Below are positions 1 to 6,474 of a DNA stretch of 8,245 bases, in pieces. A model generated the notes under the pieces. The model had not been told where the DNA came from and made no database searches. It was given only the letters and a program-made list of their open reading frames with translations. Position 1 is the stretch's first letter, and each line of letters begins with the position of its first letter. The stretch is from Candidatus Brevefilum sp. (GTDB lineage Bacteria > Chloroflexota > Anaerolineae > Anaerolineales > Anaerolineaceae). Where the stretch lies: assembly GCA_007119455.1 (NCBI GenBank), contig SKPR01000204.1, forward strand, positions 1 to 8,245. Reading direction: 5' to 3'. The position numbers and the translations under genes were made by a program.

Positions 1-130
1 GCAGGACTTTGCCAATCAGGCTGACGCCGATCAGGGGGCTGTCGATGTAGCTATCGCCAGTGATCAGGATGATATCCAGGCCTTGCCAGCCGAGGTGGGC
101 AACTTCTTCACGTGTGGTTGGTAGATACAT
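1..130 (-). CDS. ygiQ: YgiQ-family radical SAM protein, N-terminal fragment
   Basis: Only the first 43 residues are present; the gene runs off the left edge. The protein begins MYLPTTREEVAHLGW and continues through DIILITGDSYIDSP to LIGVSLIGKVL. This matches the conserved opening of YgiQ (UPF0313), where a FLPT(S/T)xEE segment precedes a GWDxxDIILVTGDAYVDHP-like stretch. The radical SAM cysteine motif lies further on and is outside the window, so the catalytic core cannot be checked. YgiQ proteins are predicted iron-sulfur radical SAM enzymes of unknown substrate. The ATG at 130 is the only possible start in this frame because a TGA stop sits directly upstream (TGAATG). It has no clear ribosome binding site of its own. 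A good one lies further upstream but serves an out-of-frame ATG at 156. The gene is transcribed away from the lipoprotein gene. Family assignment is confident; nothing can be said about the missing part. Confidence 0.88.
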   Translation of the reverse strand, partial: MYLPTTREEVAHLGWQGLDIILITGDSYIDSPLIGVSLIGKVL

Positions 131-156
131 TCAGCAAAGCTTTCTAATAATCTCAT
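64..156 (-). other. Possible 30-codon leader frame overlapping the ygiQ start
   Basis: On the minus strand an ATG at 156 follows a good Shine-Dalgarno sequence (TGAGGT, 170-165) with an 8-base spacer. It opens a 30-codon frame (MRLLESFAECIYQPH...) ending in TGA at 64-66. This frame runs over the start of ygiQ, whose ATG is 26 bases downstream in another frame with a weak binding site. It may be a leader peptide that loads ribosomes for ygiQ by coupling. Alternatively, a one-base sequencing error or mutation between 130 and 156 may have split a longer YgiQ N-terminus, since some homologues carry an extension before the FLPT motif. The peptide itself resembles nothing I recognise, and it may simply be a chance frame. 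Confidence 0.2.
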
Positions 157-482
157 TTGATTTTACCTCACGATATTCGGAAAACTCTGGTATCCACCAA
201 TATGAGAAAATTGATCGGGAAAACAGGGCTTAAGATAACCAGCTAGAAAGTGTAAATGAGTAGATATTAATATTAAAATCAAATAGAATGCCGTTATATT
301 ATGAATTATTAAAATTATAGGATCATTAATTAGCCAACTTTTTCCATCAACAAGTTTCCCAATCCCACCATGACACATCTCGGAAACTAACTAACTTCAC
401 ATTTATTTAAGGTTTAATGTCAGAGCAAGGATGTGTTGCATTCAATTAATCAAATGGAAAAAATTGAAGTAAGGAGCACAAA
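131..482. other. AT-rich divergent intergenic region
   Basis: This gap of about 350 bases between the divergent ygiQ and lipoprotein genes is clearly richer in A and T than its surroundings. It should hold promoters for both genes, but I could not pick out a convincing -35/-10 pair in either direction. It contains one minus-strand open frame of 71 codons (163-378), listed separately as doubtful. I see no tRNA, repeat array or strong terminator. Confidence 0.6.
163..378 (-). CDS. Doubtful small membrane protein ORF
   Basis: This 71-codon frame starts MCHGGIGKLVDGKSW and has a strongly hydrophobic middle (IILIIHNITAFYLILILIS), which would be a single membrane-spanning segment. It ends in TAA at 163-165, so its stop overlaps the Shine-Dalgarno sequence of the ATG at 156, an arrangement compatible with an operon leading into ygiQ. 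Against it: there is no clear ribosome binding site before its ATG, the codons are very AT-rich because the whole region is, and hydrophobic codons arise easily in such DNA. I recognise no family. It is more likely to be chance than a gene. Confidence 0.15.
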   Translation of the reverse strand: MCHGGIGKLVDGKSWLINDPIILIIHNITAFYLILILISTHLHFLAGYLKPCFPDQFSHIGGYQSFPNIVR

Positions 483-1106
483 ATGAAAAAAATAAATTCT
501 ATCACTTTTGGGTTGACAATGATTTTAGTTCTGCTGTTGTCAGCTTGCGGGCTGTTGGACGCAGAAGGGCCAACGATTATTGGCTCTAACGAAGTTTCAG
601 TGGGACAAACTTTTACACTAATTGCCATCACGCCGGCTACTGGAGATCAGGAAATCGATGCTGAAGGTTGGACCTGGGACAATGTTGAATATCCAGCCAG
701 TGGGCAAATATTTCAAGCCTCTGAAGACGAATGGGTGGTCATCAGCATGATCAATCTGACCGCACCAGAGACTCCTGGCACCTATATCGCAACCTACACA
801 ATAACACTGGTTGATGGTGAGGATACATGGACTGGTGATGCCAATTTTGAGGTTGAAGTCGTTGAAGTTGATGAACCCGATGACCAAGCACCGGAAACAA
901 CGGAGAATTGTCCAGCTGCCCCTGCCATCGCAACAGACTATATGCGTAGTATAGGCGTTAGGCCCGGAAGCCAGGAATGGCGGACAGTCGTTACAAGCGT
1001 TGCCCATGAGACCGGTGTGAACGGTGATCTGTGGGCTGGAGAGTCCTGTGATCCGGACTACCGACAGAGAGTTATCGATTTTGTGGATAATCTGTTAGCT
1101 CAATGA
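483..1106 (+). CDS. Secreted lipoprotein with Ig-like domain, unknown function
   Basis: The 207-residue product has a lipoprotein signal peptide: a short basic N-terminus (MKK), a hydrophobic core and the lipobox LSAC, with Cys22 as the lipidated residue. The mature protein would be anchored on the outer face of the cytoplasmic membrane. Residues of about 30-130 are rich in Thr, Val and Tyr and look like a beta-sandwich; the stretch TAPETPGTYIATYTI resembles an edge of Ig-like domains common in bacterial surface proteins. An acidic linker (about 131-142) follows. A compact C-terminal part (143-207) contains the only other cysteines, Cys143 and Cys189, which could form a disulfide outside the cell. 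I recognise no catalytic motif and no named family for the C-terminal part. The start is well supported: AAGGAG at 471-476 lies six bases before the ATG. The gene stands alone, divergent from ygiQ and convergent with yjbQ. Being real and a lipoprotein is secure; its role is unknown. Confidence 0.88.
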   Translation: MKKINSITFGLTMILVLLLSACGLLDAEGPTIIGSNEVSVGQTFTLIAITPATGDQEIDAEGWTWDNVEYPASGQIFQASEDEWVVISMINLTAPETPGTYIATYTITLVDGEDTWTGDANFEVEVVEVDEPDDQAPETTENCPAAPAIATDYMRSIGVRPGSQEWRTVVTSVAHETGVNGDLWAGESCDPDYRQRVIDFVDNLLAQ

Positions 1107-1147
1107 TCTGTTAACAAAATCGCAGAACACATCCAATCAATAATCAG

Positions 1148-1185
1148 ACAGGGTCTCCTGTAGAATGGATAGCAGGAGACCCTGT
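1148..1185. terminator. Perfect 13-bp inverted repeat, likely bidirectional terminator
   Basis: ACAGGGTCTCCTG (1148-1160) pairs perfectly with CAGGAGACCCTGT (1173-1185) around a 12-base loop. It lies 41 bases after the lipoprotein stop and 74 bases past the stop of the convergent yjbQ gene, as expected for a shared terminator. The weak point is the tail: only TTATGTT follows on the plus strand, not a proper T-run, and the minus-strand tail is also poor. It may work as an inefficient terminator or as a stem that protects both mRNA 3' ends. Confidence 0.6.
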
Positions 1186-1259
1186 TATGTTGATGTTAAA
1201 GGCTTTGATCAGGTTTGATATTGAAAAATGCCCCAGGTATAACCCGATTGGTCTTCTTA

Positions 1260-1679
1260 TTATTCCCCGATAATCTTTACAAGCACGCGTTTGCGCCTGC
1301 GCCCATCGAACTCACCGTAGAAGATCTGTTCCCAGGGACCGAAGTCAAACCGCCCTTCAGTGATGGCAACCACGACCTCGCGCCCCATGATCTGCCGTTT
1401 GAGGTGTGCGTCGGCGTTATCCTCACCGGTGCGATTGTGCCGGTACTGCTCAATCGGTTCGTGGGGGGCTAATTCTTCCAACCAGTCATCATAGTCCTGA
1501 TGCAGACCCGATTCGTCGTCATTAATGAAAACGGAGGCCGTGATGTGCATGGCATTCACCAGGCACAACCCTTCCTGGATGCCGCTCTCATGCAACGCCT
1601 CACGTACTTTGGGTGTAATATTGATCAGTGCCCGCCGGGTGGGTGCCTGAAACCATAATTCTTTACGAAAACTCTTCAT
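1260..1679 (-). CDS. yjbQ: YjbQ/UPF0047 family protein (secondary thiamine-phosphate synthase type)
   Basis: The 139-residue protein spans the full usual length of the YjbQ/UPF0047 family. It shows the conserved features in order: NAMHITASVFIND with His45, HNRTGEDNADAHLK (81-94) with the hallmark GEDNADAHLK, GRFDFGPWEQIFYGEFDG (109-126), and the C-terminal VLVKIIGE. The family forms small trimeric proteins with conserved histidines thought to bind a metal. The E. coli member has weak thiamine-phosphate synthase activity, but the main role is unsettled. The start at 1679 is supported by AAAGGG about nine bases upstream and by family length. The gene converges on the lipoprotein gene, with the inverted repeat between them. 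A coding-like frame without a normal start codon ends 40 bases upstream on the same strand. Family identity is very sure; the biochemical function is not. Confidence 0.95.
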   Translation of the reverse strand: MKSFRKELWFQAPTRRALINITPKVREALHESGIQEGLCLVNAMHITASVFINDDESGLHQDYDDWLEELAPHEPIEQYRHNRTGEDNADAHLKRQIMGREVVVAITEGRFDFGPWEQIFYGEFDGRRRKRVLVKIIGE

Positions 1680-1708
1680 ACTTGGACCCTTTCTGAATGT
1701 GTATGATT

Positions 1709-1752
1709 AATTTGATTAATTAAATTTTACCCTTTTCGCGAGGGTGTTCACA
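1709..1752 (-). promoter_or_regulatory. Possible yjbQ promoter with overlapping AT-rich near-palindrome
   Basis: On the minus strand TAAAAT (1729-1724) could be a -10 box about 45 bases before the yjbQ ATG. A -35 at 17-base spacing (TGTGAA, 1752-1747) is a poor match. An 18-base near-palindrome, AATTTGATTAATTAAATT (1709-1726, one mismatched pair), overlaps this -10 and the expected transcription start, where a repressor could bind. Directly beside it ACCCT (1729-1733) and AGGGT (1741-1745) form a second short inverted repeat. AT-rich DNA gives such palindromes by chance, so this is tentative. Confidence 0.25.
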
Positions 1753-1914
1753 TTCAATATGCTGTGAGGTTATCATTTCATCCAGTAAGTTTAAGCTGGG
1801 ATTATAGACCTCTGTTGTCTGTTCATTCGGGAATCGGAGCACTTCATGGATGTCACCTTCCTGGTCTTCATCAAAGAAAGAAAAACCATGGTGGCTGGTT
1901 TTCTGTTTTGACAG
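1720..1914 (-). pseudogene. Coding-like frame without normal start (gene remnant or unusual-start small gene)
   Basis: Reading minus from 1914 gives 64 codons before TAA at 1720-1722. The peptide is hydrophilic and acidic: (L)SKQKTSHHGFSFFDEDQEGD, then IHEVLRFPNEQTTEVYNPS, then LNLLDEMITSQHIE and a basic tail. Many codons begin with G (GAT, GAA, GAC, GGT, GTG), the pattern of real genes, and the composition resembles a soluble protein more than a shadow frame. No ATG, GTG or TTG lies at its head: the frame opens after TAG (1918-1920), and the first plausible start is CTG at 1914, giving MSKQKTSHH..., with no Shine-Dalgarno sequence before it. A GTG lies further in, at the V of IHEVLR. It ends 40 bases before yjbQ on the same strand. 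It could be a remnant whose 5' part was lost, a small gene with a CTG start, or chance. I recognise no family. Confidence 0.3.
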
Positions 1915-1939
1915 AAGCTATTATTGAGAGAAGGGTGGT

Positions 1940-1970
1940 TTGTGACGAGACCAAAGAAATTTGCTAAAAT
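1940..1970 (+). promoter_or_regulatory. Extended -10 type promoter for the GH2 gene
   Basis: TGCTAAAAT at 1962-1970 fits an extended -10 box (TGn followed by TAAAAT). TGTGAC or TTGTGA at 1940-1946 could be a weak -35 at 18-19 bases. The site is about 50 bases before the GH2 start codon, a sensible leader length. No operator for a sugar-responsive regulator was recognised nearby. Confidence 0.45.
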
Positions 1971-2020
1971 TGTTTTAAATAGGATCAGCCCCAGGGATGA
2001 AATGAAAGGATGGTGATCTG

Positions 2021-4495
2021 ATGCTGGCATATGGTCTTGATCAGGGAGATTGGCGATTACGTGCAGTCGGTGAAACAACCTGGTACCCGGTTTCGGTCCC
2101 GGGTGAGGTCCATGTGGCATTGATGGCAGCAGGCAGAATTCCCGATCCATTTGTGGGGGAAAACGAACACCTTGTGAAATGGGTCGCTGAAAAGGATTGG
2201 GAATTTGAGGGCATTTTCACACCTCCAGCAGAGCTGCTTGATTCAGACCGGATTTATTTACATTTTGACGGTCTGGACACCCTGGCTCAAGTTTTCCTGA
2301 ACGATCAGTTTGTTGGGGAAGGGCGAAACGCCTTCAGAACATATGACTGGAGGGTTAAAGAGATCCTCAAATCTGGTGAAAACCGGCTTCGAATGGTCTT
2401 CAATTCTCCAGTCGCCCAGGTTGAAAAGCTGCACAAAACTCAACCCCTGGCTTCTCCGGGACAATCGATCCCGGGCGGGCCGTACCTGCGAAAAGCTCCT
2501 TGCCAGTGGGGCTGGGATTGGGGACCCCAACTCCCGCCGATCGGGATCTGGAAACCGGCCAGTCTACAGGGCTATTCTATCGCGCGGTTAAAATCCGTTC
2601 ATCTTCGGCAGGACCACCGGTTTGAAGGTTCGGTCAGGTTATCTGCAGCAGGTGAAATAGAGGCCTGGTCGGGTGAAGACCTTCAGCTCTGCTTGACGTT
2701 GAAAGACCCATCCGGGAAAAAATTTGCCACCACGTGCAAAGTGCTGGATGGTATGGCGAGTGCTTTAATCGAAATCCAGGATCCCAGGTTATGGTGGCCC
2801 AACGGCTACGGCGATCAACCATTGTATCAGGCCAGAGTGACGCTGAGGAATATGGATGAAACAATCATCGATCAATGTGATTTTCAGCTTGGGCTGCGGA
2901 CGCTGGTATTAAAACAGGAGCCGGATGCTTTTGGTGAAAGTTTCACTTTTGTGGTCAATGGTGTGCCGATTTTTGCAAAAGGGGCCAACTGGATTCCGGC
3001 AGATTCTTTCCCGACCCGTATCACCCGTCAGCACCTGGAACAATTGTTGGGTGATGCGGCCCGGGCCCACCATAATATGATCCGGGTTTGGGGAGGTGGT
3101 TTCTATGAAAGCAAGGATTTTTATGATTTATGCGACCAGTTTGGGATCCTCGTCTGGCAGGATTTTATCTTCTCCTGCAGCGTTTATCCGCTGGACGACC
3201 CCACGTTTGTGGAGAATGTGCATCAGGAAGTCATCGATAATGTCAAACGTATACGTCATCGGACCAGTCTGGCCCTGTGGTGCGGAAATAATGAGATGGA
3301 TTGGGGATGGGAGGATTGGGGCTGGTCTGAAGGTGATTTACTGCATTATCGTGAATCTTATCAAAAATTCTTTTATGAGACGCTGCCGGGTTGGTTATCG
3401 GACCTTGATCCAGATACCCCTTACTGGCCCAGCTCGCCCAGCTCAAGCACACCCTTCACAAATAGCAATGGTAATGACCGGGGCGATGCCCACTATTGGG
3501 AAGTATGGCATGGGGCCAAACCCTTTACAGCTTACCGTGAACAATATCCCCGCTTTATGAGTGAATTTGGTTTTCAATCCCTGCCACCATTGGAGACGAT
3601 CCGCTATTTTGCAGACGAATCTCACTGGAACCTGACAGATTATCTGATCGAGCACCACCAGCGCAGTTATTATGCCAGCGCCCTCTTCATGGGGCAGATG
3701 GCTTTGCATTTTATGATGCCGGTCGATTTCCCTTCATTGGTTTATCTGACCATGGTGTTGCAGGCTGAAGGCATTCGTTACGGGGTCGAACACTGGCGCC
3801 GCAACTGTCACCGGGTCAGTGGGACCTTATACTGGCAGTTGAATGATTGCTGGCCGGTAGCTTCCTGGTCAAGTCTGGATTATTTCGGACGCTGGAAGGC
3901 ACTGCACTATGCCAGCAAGCATTTTTATGCGCCTGTTTTATTATCCATTGAAGACCAGGAACATGGTGCAATCATGAAGGTGCATGTGACCAATGACCTG
4001 CGCGAAAAATGGGAGGGTCTGATCCAATGGCGATTGATGCGCCTGAATGGGGAGATTATTGTATCAGACCAAGAGCCCATTTCCGTCGCACCGCTCACCA
4101 GCATCATGGTCAGTGAGCATGATTTCAGTTTTCTAACACGATTGGAAAAACGCGAGACGGTATTTGTGGCCCAATTGATCCAGGACGGGAAATTTGTCTC
4201 GAAAAAACTGGCGACCTTTGTGCGCAATAAACACCTTCAATTAACAGAGCCGCAACTCAATGCTTACCTGAGGATGGGCAAAGGTCGAATGGTCTCTGTG
4301 GCTGTTGAAGCCGGATCATTGGCGCGCTTCGTTGAGCTTTCTGTGGATCAGGCAGACATGGTATTCAGCGATAATTATTTTGATGTCCTGCCCGGTGAGA
4401 GCGTCACTGTTTCCTGCGCCTTGCCGGAAGGATGGCACCTGGATGACCTGCGCCGATCTCTGAGGGTTTTCTCACTTTATGACAGTTTTACATGA
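2021..4495 (+). CDS. Beta-mannosidase, glycoside hydrolase family 2
   Basis: The 824-residue protein has the full length and order of bacterial GH2 beta-mannosidases. These enzymes remove terminal beta-D-mannose from manno-oligosaccharides with retention. The jelly-roll N-terminal domain (about 1-180) contains WYPVSVPGEVH, IPDPFVGENEHLVKWVAEKDW and GPYLRKAPCQWGWDWGP. An Ig-like domain (about 190-295) is followed by a TIM barrel (about 300-650) and C-terminal beta domains. The acid/base is Glu425 in LWCGNNE and the nucleophile is Glu515 in MSEFGFQS; both motifs are typical of mannosidases within GH2. There is no signal peptide, so it should work in the cytoplasm on imported short mannosides. 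The ATG is placed by homologue-like N-terminal length and by GAAAGGA at 2004-2010. It has its own promoter upstream; no transporter or regulator lies nearby in the window. Exo-glucosaminidase or another GH2 activity is a less likely alternative. Confidence 0.93.
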   Translation: MLAYGLDQGDWRLRAVGETTWYPVSVPGEVHVALMAAGRIPDPFVGENEHLVKWVAEKDWEFEGIFTPPAELLDSDRIYLHFDGLDTLAQVFLNDQFVGEGRNAFRTYDWRVKEILKSGENRLRMVFNSPVAQVEKLHKTQPLASPGQSIPGGPYLRKAPCQWGWDWGPQLPPIGIWKPASLQGYSIARLKSVHLRQDHRFEGSVRLSAAGEIEAWSGEDLQLCLTLKDPSGKKFATTCKVLDGMASALIEIQDPRLWWPNGYGDQPLYQARVTLRNMDETIIDQCDFQLGLRTLVLKQEPDAFGESFTFVVNGVPIFAKGANWIPADSFPTRITRQHLEQLLGDAARAHHNMIRVWGGGFYESKDFYDLCDQFGILVWQDFIFSCSVYPLDDPTFVENVHQEVIDNVKRIRHRTSLALWCGNNEMDWGWEDWGWSEGDLLHYRESYQKFFYETLPGWLSDLDPDTPYWPSSPSSSTPFTNSNGNDRGDAHYWEVWHGAKPFTAYREQYPRFMSEFGFQSLPPLETIRYFADESHWNLTDYLIEHHQRSYYASALFMGQMALHFMMPVDFPSLVYLTMVLQAEGIRYGVEHWRRNCHRVSGTLYWQLNDCWPVASWSSLDYFGRWKALHYASKHFYAPVLLSIEDQEHGAIMKVHVTNDLREKWEGLIQWRLMRLNGEIIVSDQEPISVAPLTSIMVSEHDFSFLTRLEKRETVFVAQLIQDGKFVSKKLATFVRNKHLQLTEPQLNAYLRMGKGRMVSVAVEAGSLARFVELSVDQADMVFSDNYFDVLPGESVTVSCALPEGWHLDDLRRSLRVFSLYDSFT

Positions 4496-4555
4496 TTATT
4501 TTCGCTGGTAAGGATCAATCGACAGGATTGGATATTTCTGTCTGACATTTGTCAC

Positions 4556-4584
4556 CTTAACTTTTCAGTGCCTTGTGTTACAAT
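4556..4584 (+). promoter_or_regulatory. Extended -10 type promoter for sat/APS kinase
   Basis: TGTTACAAT at 4576-4584 fits an extended -10 box (TGn plus TACAAT). CTTAAC at 4556-4561 is a possible weak -35 with a 17-base spacer. The start codon is 40 bases downstream of the -10. The site lies in the 129-base gap after the GH2 gene, where I found no convincing terminator, so some read-through from GH2 is possible. Confidence 0.45.
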
Positions 4585-4624
4585 GAGTCGGTTCTTACTA
4601 AAAAGATAAAAGAAACGGACTTTA

Positions 4625-6367
4625 ATGGCAACAAACAACAATACATTAATCACACCCTATGGCGGGCAGTTGGTGGATTTGCTCGTCAAAGATGACCAGC
4701 GCCAGGAACTGATAGCAGAGGCAGGCACTTTTCCGACTATCCGTCTGACCCCCCGCCAGACCCACGATCTTGAATTACTGGCTGTGGGGGCCTTCTCGCC
4801 CCTTGACCGGTTCATGGGCCATGCGGATTATCAGTCCGTGATGGATGACATGCGCCTGGCGGATGGAACTGTCTGGCCGATCCCGATCATATTGACCATT
4901 GATAAACAGGATCTGCCCGAGCAGGTTGAGTGGGTCACACTGCGAGACGTTCACAACCAGATCATAGCAGTGATGCACCTGGAAGAGATCTTCCGTTTCA
5001 ACTGGCAGGTTGAAGCCACAAAGGTCTACGGCACCCGGGATATCAAACACCCGATGGTCTCAGAAATGGCCGGCTGGGGGGATCTGGGCATTTCTGGTGA
5101 GTTGAAGGTGTTGAACCTCCCCATATATGATGATTTTGCGGACCTGCGCCTGACCCCTGCAGAGACACGAAATAGACTGGATGCTATGGGCAACGCCAAT
5201 GTGGTCGCCTTCCAGACTCGCAACCCGATGCACCGGGTGCACGAGGAGCTGACCAAGCGAGCCAGCCAGGAGATCGGCGGCAGCCTATTGATCCACCCGG
5301 TGGTGGGGATGACCAAGCCCGGTGATGTCGACCATTACACCCGGGTGCGCATTTACAAAGCCCTGGTTGAAAACTACTATAACAATAACACCATGCTGAG
5401 CCTGCTGCCGCTGGCCATGCGCATGGGTGGGCCGCGTGAGGCCGTCTGGCATGCGATTATCCGCCGCAACTATGGCGCTAACCACTTCATTGTGGGTCGT
5501 GACCATGCCGGGCCCGGGAGTGACAGCAAAGGCGACCCGTTTTACGGCCCCTACGATGCCCAGGAATTACTGGAGAGCTTCGCAGATGAAATCGGTGTGA
5601 AGATGGTGCCCTTTGAGCTGGTGGTCTACCTGCCGGAAGAAGACCGTTATGAGCTGGCTTCACAGGTGCCGAAGGGCGCTAAGGTGTCCATGATCTCGGG
5701 CACCCAGGTGCGTGACGATTATCTGGCCAAAGGTACGCCTCTGCCGGAGTGGTTCACGCGTGGTGAATCAGCCCAAATATTGCTGGACGCTTACCCGCCG
5801 CGGTATAAGCAGGGATTCTGTATCTGGTTCACAGGCCTGAGCGGTGCAGGGAAATCGACCATTGCCAAACAACTGACCAGCATGCTGCAGGAATATGGGC
5901 GAAACCCCACTGTGCTGGATGGCGATGTGGTCCGAACCCACCTTTCAAAAGGGTTGGGGTTCAGTAAAGAAGACCGCGACACCAATATCCTGCGCATCAG
6001 CTTTGTGGCCGGTGAGATCGTCCGTCATACCGGGACAGTGGTCTGTGCGGCGATCAGCCCTTATCGGCAGGCGCGTAGGGAGGCCCGGAAAATGGTTCCG
6101 GAAGGTCACTTTATTGAGGTGTTTGTGGATACGCCCCTTGAGGTTTGCGAGCAGCGTGATATCAAAGGCCTCTATGCCCGAGCCAGGGCAGGTGAGCTCA
6201 AGAATTTCACCGGTATTGACGATCCCTATGAAGTGCCAATTGAACCTGAAGTACATGTCAAGACAGTCGGTAAAACACCAAAGGAGAACGCCCAGGAGAT
6301 CATTGATTACCTGATCAATCTGGGTTATTTGCAGGATTTTAATAATGGAAAAAATGGGATAACCTGA
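4625..6367 (+). CDS. sat: Bifunctional sulfate adenylyltransferase / adenylylsulfate kinase
   Basis: This 580-residue fusion makes PAPS from sulfate in two steps: ATP sulfurylase forms APS, and APS kinase phosphorylates it. Residues 1 to about 390 are the sulfurylase (PUA-like N-terminal part, then the catalytic domain), with QTRNPMHRVH (197-206; His203 and His206 of the HxxH motif) and GRDHAGPG (291-298). Residues from about 397 are the APS kinase, with an intact Walker A loop GLSGAGKST (404-412), LDGDVVRTHLSKGLGFSKED, CAAISPYRQARREAR and the lid-region YARARAGELKNFTGIDDPYE. The order (sulfurylase first) matches bacterial and fungal fusions and is the reverse of animal PAPS synthases. Unlike the fungal enzymes, whose kinase-like domain lost the P-loop and became allosteric, this one keeps it and should be active. 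A weak AAACGGA lies five bases before the ATG. No PAPS reductase or sulfotransferase is in the window, so its use in sulfur assimilation or sulfation cannot be decided. Confidence 0.96.
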   Translation: MATNNNTLITPYGGQLVDLLVKDDQRQELIAEAGTFPTIRLTPRQTHDLELLAVGAFSPLDRFMGHADYQSVMDDMRLADGTVWPIPIILTIDKQDLPEQVEWVTLRDVHNQIIAVMHLEEIFRFNWQVEATKVYGTRDIKHPMVSEMAGWGDLGISGELKVLNLPIYDDFADLRLTPAETRNRLDAMGNANVVAFQTRNPMHRVHEELTKRASQEIGGSLLIHPVVGMTKPGDVDHYTRVRIYKALVENYYNNNTMLSLLPLAMRMGGPREAVWHAIIRRNYGANHFIVGRDHAGPGSDSKGDPFYGPYDAQELLESFADEIGVKMVPFELVVYLPEEDRYELASQVPKGAKVSMISGTQVRDDYLAKGTPLPEWFTRGESAQILLDAYPPRYKQGFCIWFTGLSGAGKSTIAKQLTSMLQEYGRNPTVLDGDVVRTHLSKGLGFSKEDRDTNILRISFVAGEIVRHTGTVVCAAISPYRQARREARKMVPEGHFIEVFVDTPLEVCEQRDIKGLYARARAGELKNFTGIDDPYEVPIEPEVHVKTVGKTPKENAQEIIDYLINLGYLQDFNNGKNGIT

Positions 6368-6428
6368 TCAGGTAATGAGGTGTTGAGGGGGATTCAGGCA
6401 AAGGTTTTGTTGTAATCCGTTTTCTGGA

Positions 6429-6467
6429 GGAAAATTTTCTGGGATGGTCTGGAATATTTTCCGTTTT
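6429..6467 (+). terminator. Possible terminator after sat
   Basis: GGAAAATTTTC (6429-6439) can pair with GAATATTTTCC (6452-6462) with one T-T mismatch, closing a loop of about 12 bases. It is followed by GTTTTG, a short T-run. The stem is AT-rich, and it lies about 60 bases after the sat stop codon. This makes a plausible but weak intrinsic terminator. Confidence 0.35.
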
Positions 6468-6474
6468 GATCTAC

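Larger units (their letters stand above)
1680..2020. other. Divergent intergenic region between yjbQ and GH2
   Basis: This gap of about 340 bases must carry promoters for both yjbQ (minus) and the GH2 gene (plus). From left to right it holds an AT-rich near-palindrome and a possible yjbQ promoter (1709-1752), a minus-strand coding-like frame without a normal start codon (1720-1914), and the GH2 promoter (about 1940-1970). No RNA gene or repeat array is visible. Confidence 0.7.

Noticed and set aside
618..1007. Minus-strand 129-codon frame inside the lipoprotein gene
   Set aside because: The plus-strand gene has a signal peptide, lipobox and good ribosome binding site; the opposite frame is rich in Cys and Trp and fits no family.
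1791..2150. Minus-strand 119-codon frame overlapping the GH2 start
   Set aside because: Much of it is the shadow of the GH2 coding region, its Pro/His-rich composition is not protein-like, and it crosses the GH2 promoter. The neighbouring frame at 1720-1914 is more coding-like.
4496..4555. CAATC/GATTG hairpin after the GH2 gene as a terminator
   Set aside because: The stem is only five base pairs with no T-run after it, too weak to call.
5895..6314. Plus-strand 139-codon frame inside sat/APS kinase
   Set aside because: It lies wholly inside the kinase domain in another frame, and its Arg/Ser-rich composition is that of a shadow.
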